From an uncultured bacterium (GTDB lineage: Bacteria; Actinomycetota; Aquicultoria; SKW223; CALKMS01): 12,490 bases of DNA. Location of the stretch: contig CALKMS010000071.1 of assembly GCA_938091145.1 (NCBI GenBank), positions 1 to 12,490 on the forward strand. Direction: 5' to 3'. Positions within the stretch are counted from its first letter, which is position 1; each line of letters starts with the position of its first letter. Positions 5,820 through 12,490 of this stretch are shown here, in pieces. Below the pieces are notes generated by a model that was given only the letters and a program-made list of their open reading frames with translations, did not search any database and was not told the origin of the DNA. The translations under genes were made by a program, and so were the position numbers.

Positions 5820-7430
5820 ATGAAAGAAGGAACACTTTATCGAAAATGGAGACCCCAGAACTTTTCAGAAGTGGTGGGTCAGCAGCATGTAGTCCAAACC
5901 CTGGCTAATGCTATTGAGGCGGGAAAGGTGTCACACGCCTACTTATTTATTGGCAGCCGGGGGACAGGGAAAACCTCGGTTGCTCGGATCTTAGCTAAAT
6001 CTTTAAACTGCGAAGATGGCCCGACGATTACTCCTTGCGAGAATTGCCAGCCTTGCCAGCAAATAAAAGCTGGTAAATTTCTCGATGTAATTGAAATAGA
6101 TGCTGCTTCCAATCGGGGAATTGATGATGTACGGGCATTAAAAGAACAACTTTATTACTCTCCCTCTCAAGGCAGATATAAAGTTTACATTATTGATGAA
6201 GTTCATATGCTTACTCCTGAAGCATTTAACGCCTTGCTTAAAGTTCTTGAAGAACCACCGTCTAAAACGGTTTTTATTTTAGCTACTACTGAGGCTCACA
6301 AAGTATTACCCACTGTTCTTTCTCGTTGTCAGCGATTTGACTTTCGTCGATTGGCGCCTGAAGAGATTGTGGCTCATTTAAGAAAGATAGCTAGAGAGGA
6401 GGGCATAGGGGTTGAAGAAAGTGCTTTGTGGGCAATTTCTTCCTTTGCCCAGGGTTCTCTTCGAGATGCAATTGTTTTGCTTGAGCAAGGCGCTTTTTAT
6501 TCGCCGCAGGGCTTGAGGGAAGAGGATGTTTTTTTCCTTCTGGGGAAATCACCAGAAAGTACTTTAGAGACTCTGGTTGAACTGGTTTTAACTGGAAATC
6601 TTTCGGGGTTTTTGAACTTAACCGAAGAGCTTTACCTTAAAGGTTATTCTTTTAAAAGCACCCTGGGCGAGCTAATTGACTACCTTTACTCTTTGCTTTT
6701 GAAACAAGAGGCAGGAATAGAGCCAAAAATTTACCTATCGGTTAGCAAGTTTAAAAACAAGTTTACTTCTTTTCAGATCAGCGAAATGATGGAAGTTTTG
6801 TCTGAAGCTATTGCCGCTTTGAGGTATCAGGAAAACCCTCGCCTTATTTGGGAATCGGCTTTTTTCAGGATTTTTCGTTTGCGAGGGTTTTGCGCCGAAG
6901 AGAAAATTAAAAAAATTGAACCTGAAAGAAGAACTGAAAAAGAAGAAAAAACAGTTTCTGAGGGCAATCAAGATAAAGTTGATCTTCCTTCCGAAGCGAG
7001 TGATTTACGATCTTCTCTTTCAGAAGATGAGCCCATTTTGGCTAGGGAAGAAGCTAGGAAGGATAGGTCTTTTTTATCGCCTCAAACCTGGGAAAAGGTT
7101 TTAAAAGAGCTCAGAGATCAGAAACCAAGTCTTTATTATATGCTCCTCAGTGCTGAACTTGTTTTTGAGGAAAACGACACTATTTGTTTAAGCTTTAAAC
7201 CCGAGGACCATTTTCAGTTTAAAGAAATTTCTTCCCAGCCGAACTTGGAACGGGTTGAAAACGTTTACTATCAGGTTACAGGAAAAAAAGTGAAAATCAG
7301 ATGTTTGCTTGCTGATGAAAAAGAGACAAAAAAAGAGAAAAATAAACTAAAGAAAGAAAGAGTCATTAGTTTCCTGAAAGATTTTGAAGCCGAGCCGATT
7401 TTAAACCCGGAAGAGGAGGGAAGTTTATGA
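5820..7430 (+). CDS. dnaX: DNA polymerase III subunit gamma/tau
   Basis: The ATPase that builds the clamp-loader complex and ties it to the replicative polymerase. It has 536 aa from ATG 5820, chosen because GAGGTG (5808-5813) lies 6 nt upstream; a GTG at 5811 would overlap this site. Domains in order are AAA+ with Walker A GSRGTGKTS (45-53), zinc-binding C64, C73, C76 and C79, Walker B IIDEVH (124-129), and the SRC motif (168-170). The lid and collar domains extend to about residue 360. A charged, low-complexity linker (about 365-425) follows, then a C-terminal tau domain (about 425-505). The length resembles Bacillus DnaX and is shorter than E. coli tau. An A7 tract at 6909-6915 could allow slippage to a 366-aa gamma-like form. 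ybaB overlaps its end by ATGA. Confidence 0.97.
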   Translation: MKEGTLYRKWRPQNFSEVVGQQHVVQTLANAIEAGKVSHAYLFIGSRGTGKTSVARILAKSLNCEDGPTITPCENCQPCQQIKAGKFLDVIEIDAASNRGIDDVRALKEQLYYSPSQGRYKVYIIDEVHMLTPEAFNALLKVLEEPPSKTVFILATTEAHKVLPTVLSRCQRFDFRRLAPEEIVAHLRKIAREEGIGVEESALWAISSFAQGSLRDAIVLLEQGAFYSPQGLREEDVFFLLGKSPESTLETLVELVLTGNLSGFLNLTEELYLKGYSFKSTLGELIDYLYSLLLKQEAGIEPKIYLSVSKFKNKFTSFQISEMMEVLSEAIAALRYQENPRLIWESAFFRIFRLRGFCAEEKIKKIEPERRTEKEEKTVSEGNQDKVDLPSEASDLRSSLSEDEPILAREEARKDRSFLSPQTWEKVLKELRDQKPSLYYMLLSAELVFEENDTICLSFKPEDHFQFKEISSQPNLERVENVYYQVTGKKVKIRCLLADEKETKKEKNKLKKERVISFLKDFEAEPILNPEEEGSL

Positions 7431-7735
7431 ATCTGAATAAACTTTTAAAAGAGGCTCAACGGATGCAAAAGGAGCTCTTGAGAGTTCAACAAGAACTGGC
7501 TCAAAAAAGGATTGAAGCGACGGCGGGTGGCGGAGCAGTAAAGGTCGTTGTTAGTGGTTCTCAGGAACCTTTGGAGGTAAAAATCGATCCTGGCTTGGCT
7601 TCAGCTGAAGAGGTTGAGATGCTTCAGGACCTGATTTTAGCTGCTTTCCGAGAGGCCTTACAACAATCAAAGAAGATAGCGGAGGAAGAGTTTAAAAAAG
7701 TTCAAGGGGGCTTGAGTTTGCCCAGTTTCTTTTGA
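7427..7735 (+). CDS. YbaB/EbfC family nucleoid-associated protein
   Basis: A small DNA-binding protein of 102 aa, the usual family length. It begins with MNLNKLLKEAQRMQKELLRV-like helical sequence and carries the central EATAGGGAVKVVVSG (about 30-44) typical of YbaB/EbfC, followed by a C-terminal helix. The family forms tweezer-like dimers and is nearly always encoded between dnaX and recR, as here. The ATG overlaps the dnaX TGA in ATGA, preceded by GAGGAGGGAAG, so translation is coupled and well initiated. Bacillus names it YaaK. A precise cellular role is not settled; DNA organisation or assistance to RecR-dependent repair is inferred from context. Confidence 0.94.
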   Translation: MNLNKLLKEAQRMQKELLRVQQELAQKRIEATAGGGAVKVVVSGSQEPLEVKIDPGLASAEEVEMLQDLILAAFREALQQSKKIAEEEFKKVQGGLSLPSFF

Positions 7736-7737
7736 AG

Positions 7738-8343
7738 ATGTCTTTTTTTTCTCTACCTCTCAGTTTGAAAAATTTAATCGAAGAACTTGAAAAGTTACCC
7801 GGAGTTGGTCCGAAGACTGCTCAGAGGTTAGCTTACTACCTTCTGCAGAGACCTGATGACGAAGTAAAAAATCTGGCTCGTGTTCTAACTGAAGCGGTCG
7901 AAAAAGTTGTTTTTTGTTCTCTTTGCTTTAATTTTGCTGAAGGGGAACTTTGTGAGATTTGTCGGGATCAGGGTCGCGATAAATCGATAATTTGTGTTGT
8001 TGAAGAGCCAAAAGATGTTTTGGCGATCGAAAAGACTCGTCAATTTAAAGGCGTTTATCACGTGCTTCACGGTTCAATCTCTCCCCTGGAAGGGAAGGGA
8101 CCTGAAGATCTTCGATTAACCGAGTTACTGGAGAGAGTTAAAAAGGGAAACATTAAAGAAGTGATTCTGGCTACCAATCCTAATCTTGAGGGAGAAACGA
8201 CAGCTCTCTATCTTGCTCGATTGCTTAAAGCGTTCGATGTGAAAACCACCCGTCTGGCCAGTGGTTTGCCTCATGGATCCGATCTTGATTTTGCTGATGA
8301 GATTACTTTAGGCCGAGCTTTGGAAGGTCGGCTGGAAATTTAA
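7738..8343 (+). CDS. recR: Recombination mediator protein RecR
   Basis: Works with RecO (and RecF) to load RecA on SSB-coated single-stranded gaps. From ATG 7738 it is 201 aa, the normal length. A TTG at 7732, overlapping the ybaB stop as TTGA, is an alternative giving two more residues. Neither has a clear Shine-Dalgarno, so coupling to ybaB is likely. Features are the helix-hairpin-helix LPGVGPKTAQRLA (20-32), zinc finger C60, C63, C72 and C75, and a TOPRIM domain with VVEEPKDV (87-94) and ATNPNLEGETTALYL (145-159). The C-terminal stretch ASGLPHGSDLDFADEITLGR (174-193) is also present, where most relatives have GLPVGGDL. The gene closes the dnaX unit and may be followed by a weak terminator. 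Confidence 0.96.
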   Translation: MSFFSLPLSLKNLIEELEKLPGVGPKTAQRLAYYLLQRPDDEVKNLARVLTEAVEKVVFCSLCFNFAEGELCEICRDQGRDKSIICVVEEPKDVLAIEKTRQFKGVYHVLHGSISPLEGKGPEDLRLTELLERVKKGNIKEVILATNPNLEGETTALYLARLLKAFDVKTTRLASGLPHGSDLDFADEITLGRALEGRLEI

Positions 8344-8358
8344 TTTTTTCCATTTTTT
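8334..8358 (+). terminator. Possible weak terminator at the end of recR
   Basis: GGAAA (8334-8338) can pair with TTTCC (8347-8351) around an 8-nt loop that includes the recR stop codon. ATTTTTT follows (six T at 8353-8358). The stem is short and AT-rich, so the call is tentative. Confidence 0.35.
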
Positions 8359-8457
8359 AGGAAGAGAGAAATAAACGAATTTAGGGTGGAACTGGATAAT
8401 TGTATTACCCGAAATTTTAAGACTCTAAGGTTGATCAGGTTAGTTTTAACTGTCTTC

Positions 8458-8486
8458 TTGACAAAAATAAACTCTTTAGCTATTCT
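8458..8486 (+). promoter_or_regulatory. Promoter of the porCDAB operon
   Basis: A perfect TTGACA (8458-8463) is followed after exactly 17 nt by TATTCT (8481-8486). The predicted start is near 8493, leaving an 18-nt leader before the porC ATG at 8511. This is the best-matching promoter in the window. Confidence 0.7.
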
Positions 8487-8510
8487 AACCCAAAGTTTTT
8501 GGTGGTGGTG

Positions 8511-9089
8511 ATGTCTAGTTTTTGGGAGATCCGATGGCATGGCCGCGGAGGGCAGGGAGCAGTAACTGCCGCTAAGTTTTTGGCTGAAGTTGCTCTTTCT
8601 AAAGATTTTTATTTCCAAGCTTTCCCTGAGTACGGAGCGGAAAGAATGGGCGCACCTATCCAAGCTTTTACTCGCTTGAGTGATGCACCAATTTATATCA
8701 GGAGTGCTATTGAAAAGCCGGATGTGATAGTGGTCCTTGATCCCACTTTAATTGGGACAGTAGATGTTTTAGAAGGACTGAAGAGTGATACCATAATTTT
8801 GGTAAACACTCCTATGTCACCCGCTGAAGTGAGGAAAATTCTCGGGCTAGAAGGCAAAAAAAATCGAGTTTTCACTGTTGACGCCACAAAAATTGCTTTG
8901 GAAACTATTGGACGCCCTATTCCTAATACTCCGCTGGTTGGCGCTTTAGTAAAAGCCACGGGATTGTTCCAATTGGCAGAAGTGGTGGAAGGCTTAAAAG
9001 TTTCTTTTGGAAAAAAGTTTTCTGAAGAAGTAATAGAGGGGAATATTGCAGCAATCAAAAGAGCTTACGAGGAGGTTAAAGAATCTTAA
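8511..9089 (+). CDS. porC: 2-oxoacid (pyruvate):ferredoxin oxidoreductase, gamma subunit
   Basis: One of four subunits of the cytoplasmic enzyme that oxidises pyruvate, or a related 2-oxoacid, with CoA to acyl-CoA and CO2, reducing ferredoxin. The 192 aa contain the family hallmark HGRGGQGAVTAAK (10-22) and AFPEYGAERMGAPIQAFTR (42-60). The ATG at 8511 is chosen over upstream GTG and TTG codons because it aligns with the normal family start (EIRWHGRGGQG); GGTGGTG just before it serves as a weak ribosome-binding site. Gene order gamma-delta-alpha-beta is the same as in Thermotoga and archaeal por operons. Its TAA overlaps the porD ATG by one base (TAATG), indicating coupling. Substrate preference (pyruvate versus ketoisovalerate) cannot be proven from sequence, though close resemblance to PorC favours pyruvate. 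Confidence 0.92.
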   Translation: MSSFWEIRWHGRGGQGAVTAAKFLAEVALSKDFYFQAFPEYGAERMGAPIQAFTRLSDAPIYIRSAIEKPDVIVVLDPTLIGTVDVLEGLKSDTIILVNTPMSPAEVRKILGLEGKKNRVFTVDATKIALETIGRPIPNTPLVGALVKATGLFQLAEVVEGLKVSFGKKFSEEVIEGNIAAIKRAYEEVKES

Positions 9090-9403
9090 TGAAGTGGGAC
9101 GTAAGGAGAATCAGGGAGTGGAAGTTTTACGAACATCCTCAGGGAGCAACAATTTTGGAGGCTGGTAACTCCCTTTATTACCAAACCGGAAGCTGGAGGA
9201 CTTTTCGTCCCGTATGGATTGGAGAAAAATGCACTCATTGTCTTTATTGTTTTATTTTCTGTCCAGATGCAGCGGTTAAAGTGAGCAAAGAAAAAATTGC
9301 TGGTTTTGATTACGAACATTGCAAAGGTTGTGGAATTTGCGCTACTGAATGTCCGCGGGAAGCAATTGAAATGGTGGAGGAGCAAAGAGAAAGTGACCGC
9401 TAA
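9089..9403 (+). CDS. porD: Pyruvate:ferredoxin oxidoreductase, delta subunit (2[4Fe-4S] ferredoxin)
   Basis: The electron-transfer subunit that passes electrons from the catalytic core to ferredoxin. Its 104 aa comprise an N-terminal extension (1-44) with SWRTFRPVW before the clusters, typical of PorD, followed by two CxxCxxCxxxCP motifs: C48, C51, C54 and C58, then C78, C81, C84 and C88. These bind two [4Fe-4S] clusters. The ATG overlaps the porC stop, and GAGGAGGT lies upstream within porC, about 13 nt away. The 3' end overlaps porA by 11 bases. A further ATG in another frame at 9297 is not the porA start. Confidence 0.94.
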   Translation: MKWDVRRIREWKFYEHPQGATILEAGNSLYYQTGSWRTFRPVWIGEKCTHCLYCFIFCPDAAVKVSKEKIAGFDYEHCKGCGICATECPREAIEMVEEQRESDR

Positions 9404-10586
9404 GAAAAAAGTGGCTGCAATCACTGCTAATGTGGCTTGTGCTTATGCTATGAAACAAATTGATCCTGATGTTGTTCCCGCTTATCCTATCACTCCCCAA
9501 ACGACTATTATGGAAGAGTTTTCAAACTATGTTGCTGATGGAGCCGTTAATACCCGCTTAATGAGGGTCGAAAGCGAGCATTCAGCTATGAGTGCGGCTA
9601 TTGGCGCATCGGCGGCCGGTGCCCGAGTAATGACAGCAACTTCTTCCCAGGGTTTAGCCTTAATGTGGGAGATGCTTTACATTGCTTCAGCTTTGCGTTT
9701 GCCTATTGTAATGCAAAATGTTAATCGGGCTCTTTCGGCTCCAATCAATATTCATTGTGATCACAGTGACAGTATGGGGGCTCGTGATGCGGGTTGGATT
9801 CAGCTTTTTTCCGAAAATGCCCAAGAAGCTTACGACAATACTATTCAAGCAGTAAAAATTGCTGAGGATATGCGGGTAAGACTTCCGGTAATGGTTCTTT
9901 ACGATGGCTTCATAGTTTCTCACGCTATTGACCGCGTCGAACTTTTGGATGATGAGGTGGTGAAAGATTTTATTGGGGATTTTAAGCCCGTTTATTCTCT
10001 TTTAGATGTGGACAATCCAGTTACCGTTGGTCCTTTCGATAGTTTGAATGGCTATTATTTTGAGTTTAAAAGGATGCAGGAAGAAGTGATGAGACGAGCT
10101 AAGAGCGTGATTATTAAAGTTGGCGAAGAGTTTATGAAAGTGAGCGGACGCTCTTACGGTCTCTTTGAGACCTATCAGATTGAAGATGCTGAATATGTTC
10201 TGGTTTTACTTGGTTCAGCGGCTGGAACGGCTCGGGTGGCGGTGGATAACTTACGCCAACAAGGAATTAGAATAGGCTTATTGAAACTCAGGGTCTTTAG
10301 GCCTTTTCCTTTTGAAGAAATCGCCAAAGCCTTGAATTCAGCAAAAATAGTGGCTGTTCTTGATCGCTCAATATCACCAGGCTCTCAAGGCGGACCAGTA
10401 TTTCAAGAAGTTTGTTCAGCGCTTTACAGTTTCGACTGCTCTCCGGTAATCGTTAACTATATATATGGTTTGGGAGGGCGGGAGATCGAATTGGCTCATT
10501 TTTTTAAGGTAGTTTCTGATCTTGAGGACTTATCTGAGAAGAGAAGTAAAGAATCATTTGTCAGATATCTTAATTTGAGGGAATAA
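9393..10586 (+). CDS. porA: Pyruvate:ferredoxin oxidoreductase, alpha subunit
   Basis: Forms the catalytic core with PorB and helps bind the substrate and thiamine pyrophosphate. From GTG 9393 it is 397 aa, the usual size. That start is supported by GGAGGAG (9376-9382) 10 nt upstream and by the product beginning MTAKKKVAAITANVACAYA; an ATG at 9297 would run far into porD. Motifs are YPITPQT (31-37), RVESEHSAMSAAIGAS (58-73) and ATSSQGLALMWEM (82-94) in the first domain. The later domain II begins near 190, with LKLRVFRPFPFEEI and the ISPGSQGGPVF segment towards the C-terminus. It overlaps porD by 11 bases and is directly followed by porB, so all four subunits are translated together. Confidence 0.95.
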   Translation: MTAKKKVAAITANVACAYAMKQIDPDVVPAYPITPQTTIMEEFSNYVADGAVNTRLMRVESEHSAMSAAIGASAAGARVMTATSSQGLALMWEMLYIASALRLPIVMQNVNRALSAPINIHCDHSDSMGARDAGWIQLFSENAQEAYDNTIQAVKIAEDMRVRLPVMVLYDGFIVSHAIDRVELLDDEVVKDFIGDFKPVYSLLDVDNPVTVGPFDSLNGYYFEFKRMQEEVMRRAKSVIIKVGEEFMKVSGRSYGLFETYQIEDAEYVLVLLGSAAGTARVAVDNLRQQGIRIGLLKLRVFRPFPFEEIAKALNSAKIVAVLDRSISPGSQGGPVFQEVCSALYSFDCSPVIVNYIYGLGGREIELAHFFKVVSDLEDLSEKRSKESFVRYLNLRE

Positions 10587-11507
10587 ATGGCGAGTTTAAA
10601 AGAGTTATCTAAAAGGAAAGAAGGCTTAGTTGCGGGTCATCGGCTTTGTGCTGGTTGTGGCGAAGGAATTGCTGTTCGTCAAGTTCTTTTAGCAGCCCCT
10701 CGTCCTTTGGTTTGTGCGGTAGCTACAGGTTGTTTGGAGGTTTCAACTACGGTTTATCCATATACTTCTTGGAATTGTTCACTAATTCACACCGCTTTTG
10801 AAAATGCAGCTGCCACAATTTCGGGTGTCGAGGCTGCTTTTGAAGCCTTAAAGGCTCGCCGCAAGATAGGTGAGGACTTTCATTTTATTGCATTTGGCGG
10901 TGATGGCGCAACATATGACATCGGTCTTCAAGCACTTTCGGGGGCGCTAGAAAGAAGACATCGCTTTCTTTATGTTTGCCTGGACAATGGAGCTTATATG
11001 AACACTGGTATTCAACGTTCGGGCGCTACTCCTTTAGGTGCTTGGACAACCACTACTCCGGTTGGCAAGAAGGAACCAGGCAAGTTAGAATGGCGGAAAA
11101 ACTTAACAGCTATTGCAGCTGCTCACGATGGAACTTATGTGGCTCAAACCACTATTTCTCATTGGAAGGACTTGACCCAAAAAGTAGAAAAGGCTTTATC
11201 TTATAACGGCCCTTCTTTCATTAATATTTTAGCACCCTGCCCCCGAGGCTGGCGAACCAAGGAATCGCAAACAGTGAGGATAGCTCGTTTGGCTGTGGAG
11301 ACGTGCTACTGGCCTCTTTTTGAAGTTGAAAATGGCAAGTGGCAAATTAATTTTCAGCCGAGGGAAAAGAAACCAATTGAGGAATGGCTTAAACTTCAAG
11401 GTCGGTTTAAACATCTTTTTAAGGAAGAAAACCGTCCTGTGATTGAGAAAATTCAAAATTATATTGATACTGAGTGGGAAAAACTTCTTGCTCTTTCCTC
11501 TCTTTAG
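10587..11507 (+). CDS. porB: Pyruvate:ferredoxin oxidoreductase, beta subunit
   Basis: Carries thiamine pyrophosphate and the proximal [4Fe-4S] cluster of the complex. The 306 aa match PorB. C21 and C24 (in LCAGCGEG), C49 (ATGC) and C218 (APCPRGW) are the expected cluster ligands. The TPP/Mg2+ motif is GGDGATYDIG (104-113) with LDNGAYMNTG (132-141) further on, then TTTTPVGK. The ATG follows the porA TAA with no gap, preceded by GAGGGA. No strong hairpin terminator is seen after its stop; the 121-nt gap to the next gene is AT- and pyrimidine-rich. Confidence 0.95.
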   Translation: MASLKELSKRKEGLVAGHRLCAGCGEGIAVRQVLLAAPRPLVCAVATGCLEVSTTVYPYTSWNCSLIHTAFENAAATISGVEAAFEALKARRKIGEDFHFIAFGGDGATYDIGLQALSGALERRHRFLYVCLDNGAYMNTGIQRSGATPLGAWTTTTPVGKKEPGKLEWRKNLTAIAAAHDGTYVAQTTISHWKDLTQKVEKALSYNGPSFINILAPCPRGWRTKESQTVRIARLAVETCYWPLFEVENGKWQINFQPREKKPIEEWLKLQGRFKHLFKEENRPVIEKIQNYIDTEWEKLLALSSL

Positions 11508-11628
11508 GTGTAGAAATTTTTGAATTTTAAATTTCAAAATCGGCAATCAACAAAATTCTTGGCTTGTTTTTTCTCTTCTCTTTAATTTGCTTTTATATTA
11601 AAATCAATTAATACTTGAGGGGGATATA

Positions 11629-12465
11629 ATGAAGATAAGGGTATTAATACTACTCTTGGGGTTTTCAGTATTTTTTCTTTCTTGCGCCCCTCAGACTAAA
11701 AAAGCCAAGCCTCGACCGGTAGCGACGATAAAAATTGCGGGTTCAGGAACGTGCCGTTCTTTAATTGAAATTTTAACGCGAGAATACAGCAAATCGCATC
11801 CAGAGGTTAAAATAAAAATTCTGCCCAATACTCGTTCTCGCGGCGGAATCGAAGGAGTTGCTCAGGGTTTGCTTGATGTCGGGTTGGTTTCTAGAAAGCT
11901 TAAACCGGAAGAAAAAGCTCTGGGTTTAACTTATCTGGCGCTTTCCAATGATGGCTTGGTGGTTGCCACTCATAATTCAGTCAAAATTAAAAACTTAAGC
12001 ACTCAGCAAGTAAAAGATATTTATAGCGGAAAGATTAAAAACTGGAAAGAGCTAGGCGGAGAAGATGCGCCTATTGTTGTACTTGACCACAATGAAGATG
12101 AAGCGGCCAAAATAATTTTTCGCCAGTACGTTTTGGGCAAAACTCTTTCAGTGACTAAAACCGCAATTATTCTTTATTATGAGACTGATATGGTCGAAGC
12201 TTTGAAAAAAACTCCCAACACTATTGGTTATCTTTCATTGGGTTGCGCTTTGTCTAATAAAATCCCCATTAACTTGGTTTCTCTGGATGGAGTAACCCCT
12301 TCAGTTGCTAATGTTCTCAGCGGAAAATACAAGGTAATAAGGCCTTTGGGTATTGTTTATAAAAAACTAACGCCCCAAGCTGAAAACCTAATAGATTTTT
12401 TTCGGAGCGATGAAGCAAAAAAACTAATGATTAAGAATGGTTTTGCTCCTTACGAGGGGAAATGA
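11629..12465 (+). CDS. PstS-like substrate-binding lipoprotein
   Basis: A predicted extracytoplasmic binding protein of the PstS-like (PBP, type II) group, probably for phosphate or another oxyanion. The 278 aa start with a short lipoprotein signal: positive MKIR, a hydrophobic core, and lipobox FLSC with C19 as the lipidated residue. The binding domain runs from about residue 33 with IKIAGSGTC (34-42), then the GGIEGVAQGLLDVGLVSR segment (72-89), the VKDIYSGKIKNWKELGG stretch (128-144) typical of PstS relatives, and a C-terminal FFRSDEAKKLM helix (257-267). The Shine-Dalgarno GAGGGGG precedes the ATG by about 5 nt. GSGTC differs from the GSGSS of classical PstS, so the ligand is uncertain. 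Its stop overlaps the next gene by ATGA. Confidence 0.85.
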   Translation: MKIRVLILLLGFSVFFLSCAPQTKKAKPRPVATIKIAGSGTCRSLIEILTREYSKSHPEVKIKILPNTRSRGGIEGVAQGLLDVGLVSRKLKPEEKALGLTYLALSNDGLVVATHNSVKIKNLSTQQVKDIYSGKIKNWKELGGEDAPIVVLDHNEDEAAKIIFRQYVLGKTLSVTKTAIILYYETDMVEALKKTPNTIGYLSLGCALSNKIPINLVSLDGVTPSVANVLSGKYKVIRPLGIVYKKLTPQAENLIDFFRSDEAKKLMIKNGFAPYEGK

Positions 12466-12490
12466 ACTTTTTTCGCCGCTTGCCATTAGT
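12462..12490 (+). CDS. Start of an unidentified gene, cut by the window edge
   Basis: Only nine codons are present, beginning MNFFRRLPL. The ATG overlaps the TGA of the binding-protein gene, with GAGGGGA immediately upstream, so coupled translation is likely. Two arginines followed by hydrophobic residues suggest an N-terminal membrane segment. From context it may be a transporter permease or a membrane sensor kinase, but nothing in the visible codons decides this. Confidence 0.5.

Noticed and set aside
9297..9392. Upstream extension of porA from an ATG inside porD
   Set aside because: It would overlap porD by over 100 bases in another frame and adds residues with no PorA resemblance; the GTG at 9393 has a Shine-Dalgarno and the family N-terminus.
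11518..11539. AT-rich inverted repeat TTTTGAA/TTCAAAA after porB
   Set aside because: The stem is almost all A-T and no T-run follows directly, so it is too weak to call a terminator.

Overview
The window is a compact, AT-leaning bacterial chromosome segment with short intergenic gaps. I see no insertion sequence, phage gene or CRISPR array. The gene content points to a bacterium with Firmicutes-like oriC-proximal gene order: DUF4446, serS, tRNA-Ser, tadA, large SRP RNA, dnaX, ybaB/ebfC and recR. The SRP RNA keeps an Alu domain, as in Bacillus, Clostridia, Thermotogae and some other lineages. An anaerobic-type four-subunit 2-oxoacid:ferredoxin oxidoreductase suggests ferredoxin-based metabolism. 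I cannot name a genus; a clostridial-type lineage or another deep-branching lineage with the same gene order would fit.

Left part (1-2000): tRNA-Ser(CGA), tadA and larB all read leftward. LarB acts in nickel-pincer cofactor synthesis. Divergent from larB is a small membrane-anchored DUF4446 protein, and the two genes share a 35-nt gap holding overlapping, oppositely oriented -10 elements.

Middle part (2000-5250): pheA (prephenate dehydratase) and serS (seryl-tRNA synthetase) read rightward and are nearly fused. They converge on a CtaB/CyoE-like protoheme farnesyltransferase gene, and the two stop codons share the sequence TTAA. A tRNA-Ser(GGA) gene follows on the + strand.

Right part (5250-8350): large SRP RNA, dnaX, ybaB/ebfC and recR form a tight replication/repair transcription unit. 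The Shine-Dalgarno of dnaX starts three bases after the SRP RNA closing helix, and ATGA or TTGA overlaps link the later genes.

Far right (8350-12490): a strong promoter drives porC-porD-porA-porB, which oxidises pyruvate (or a related 2-oxoacid) to acyl-CoA with reduction of ferredoxin. A PstS-like substrate-binding lipoprotein follows, and its stop overlaps the start of a further gene cut off by the window edge.

Most of the window is conserved housekeeping. The most interesting signals are structural. The two tRNA-Ser genes are inverted repeats around a segment whose inversion would restore the canonical tadA-tRNA-SRP RNA-dnaX order. Several genes carry a -10 box exactly 8 nt before ATG, which suggests leaderless transcripts. 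An A7 tract in dnaX could produce a short gamma-like subunit by slippage. I did not find a convincing undescribed multi-gene system.
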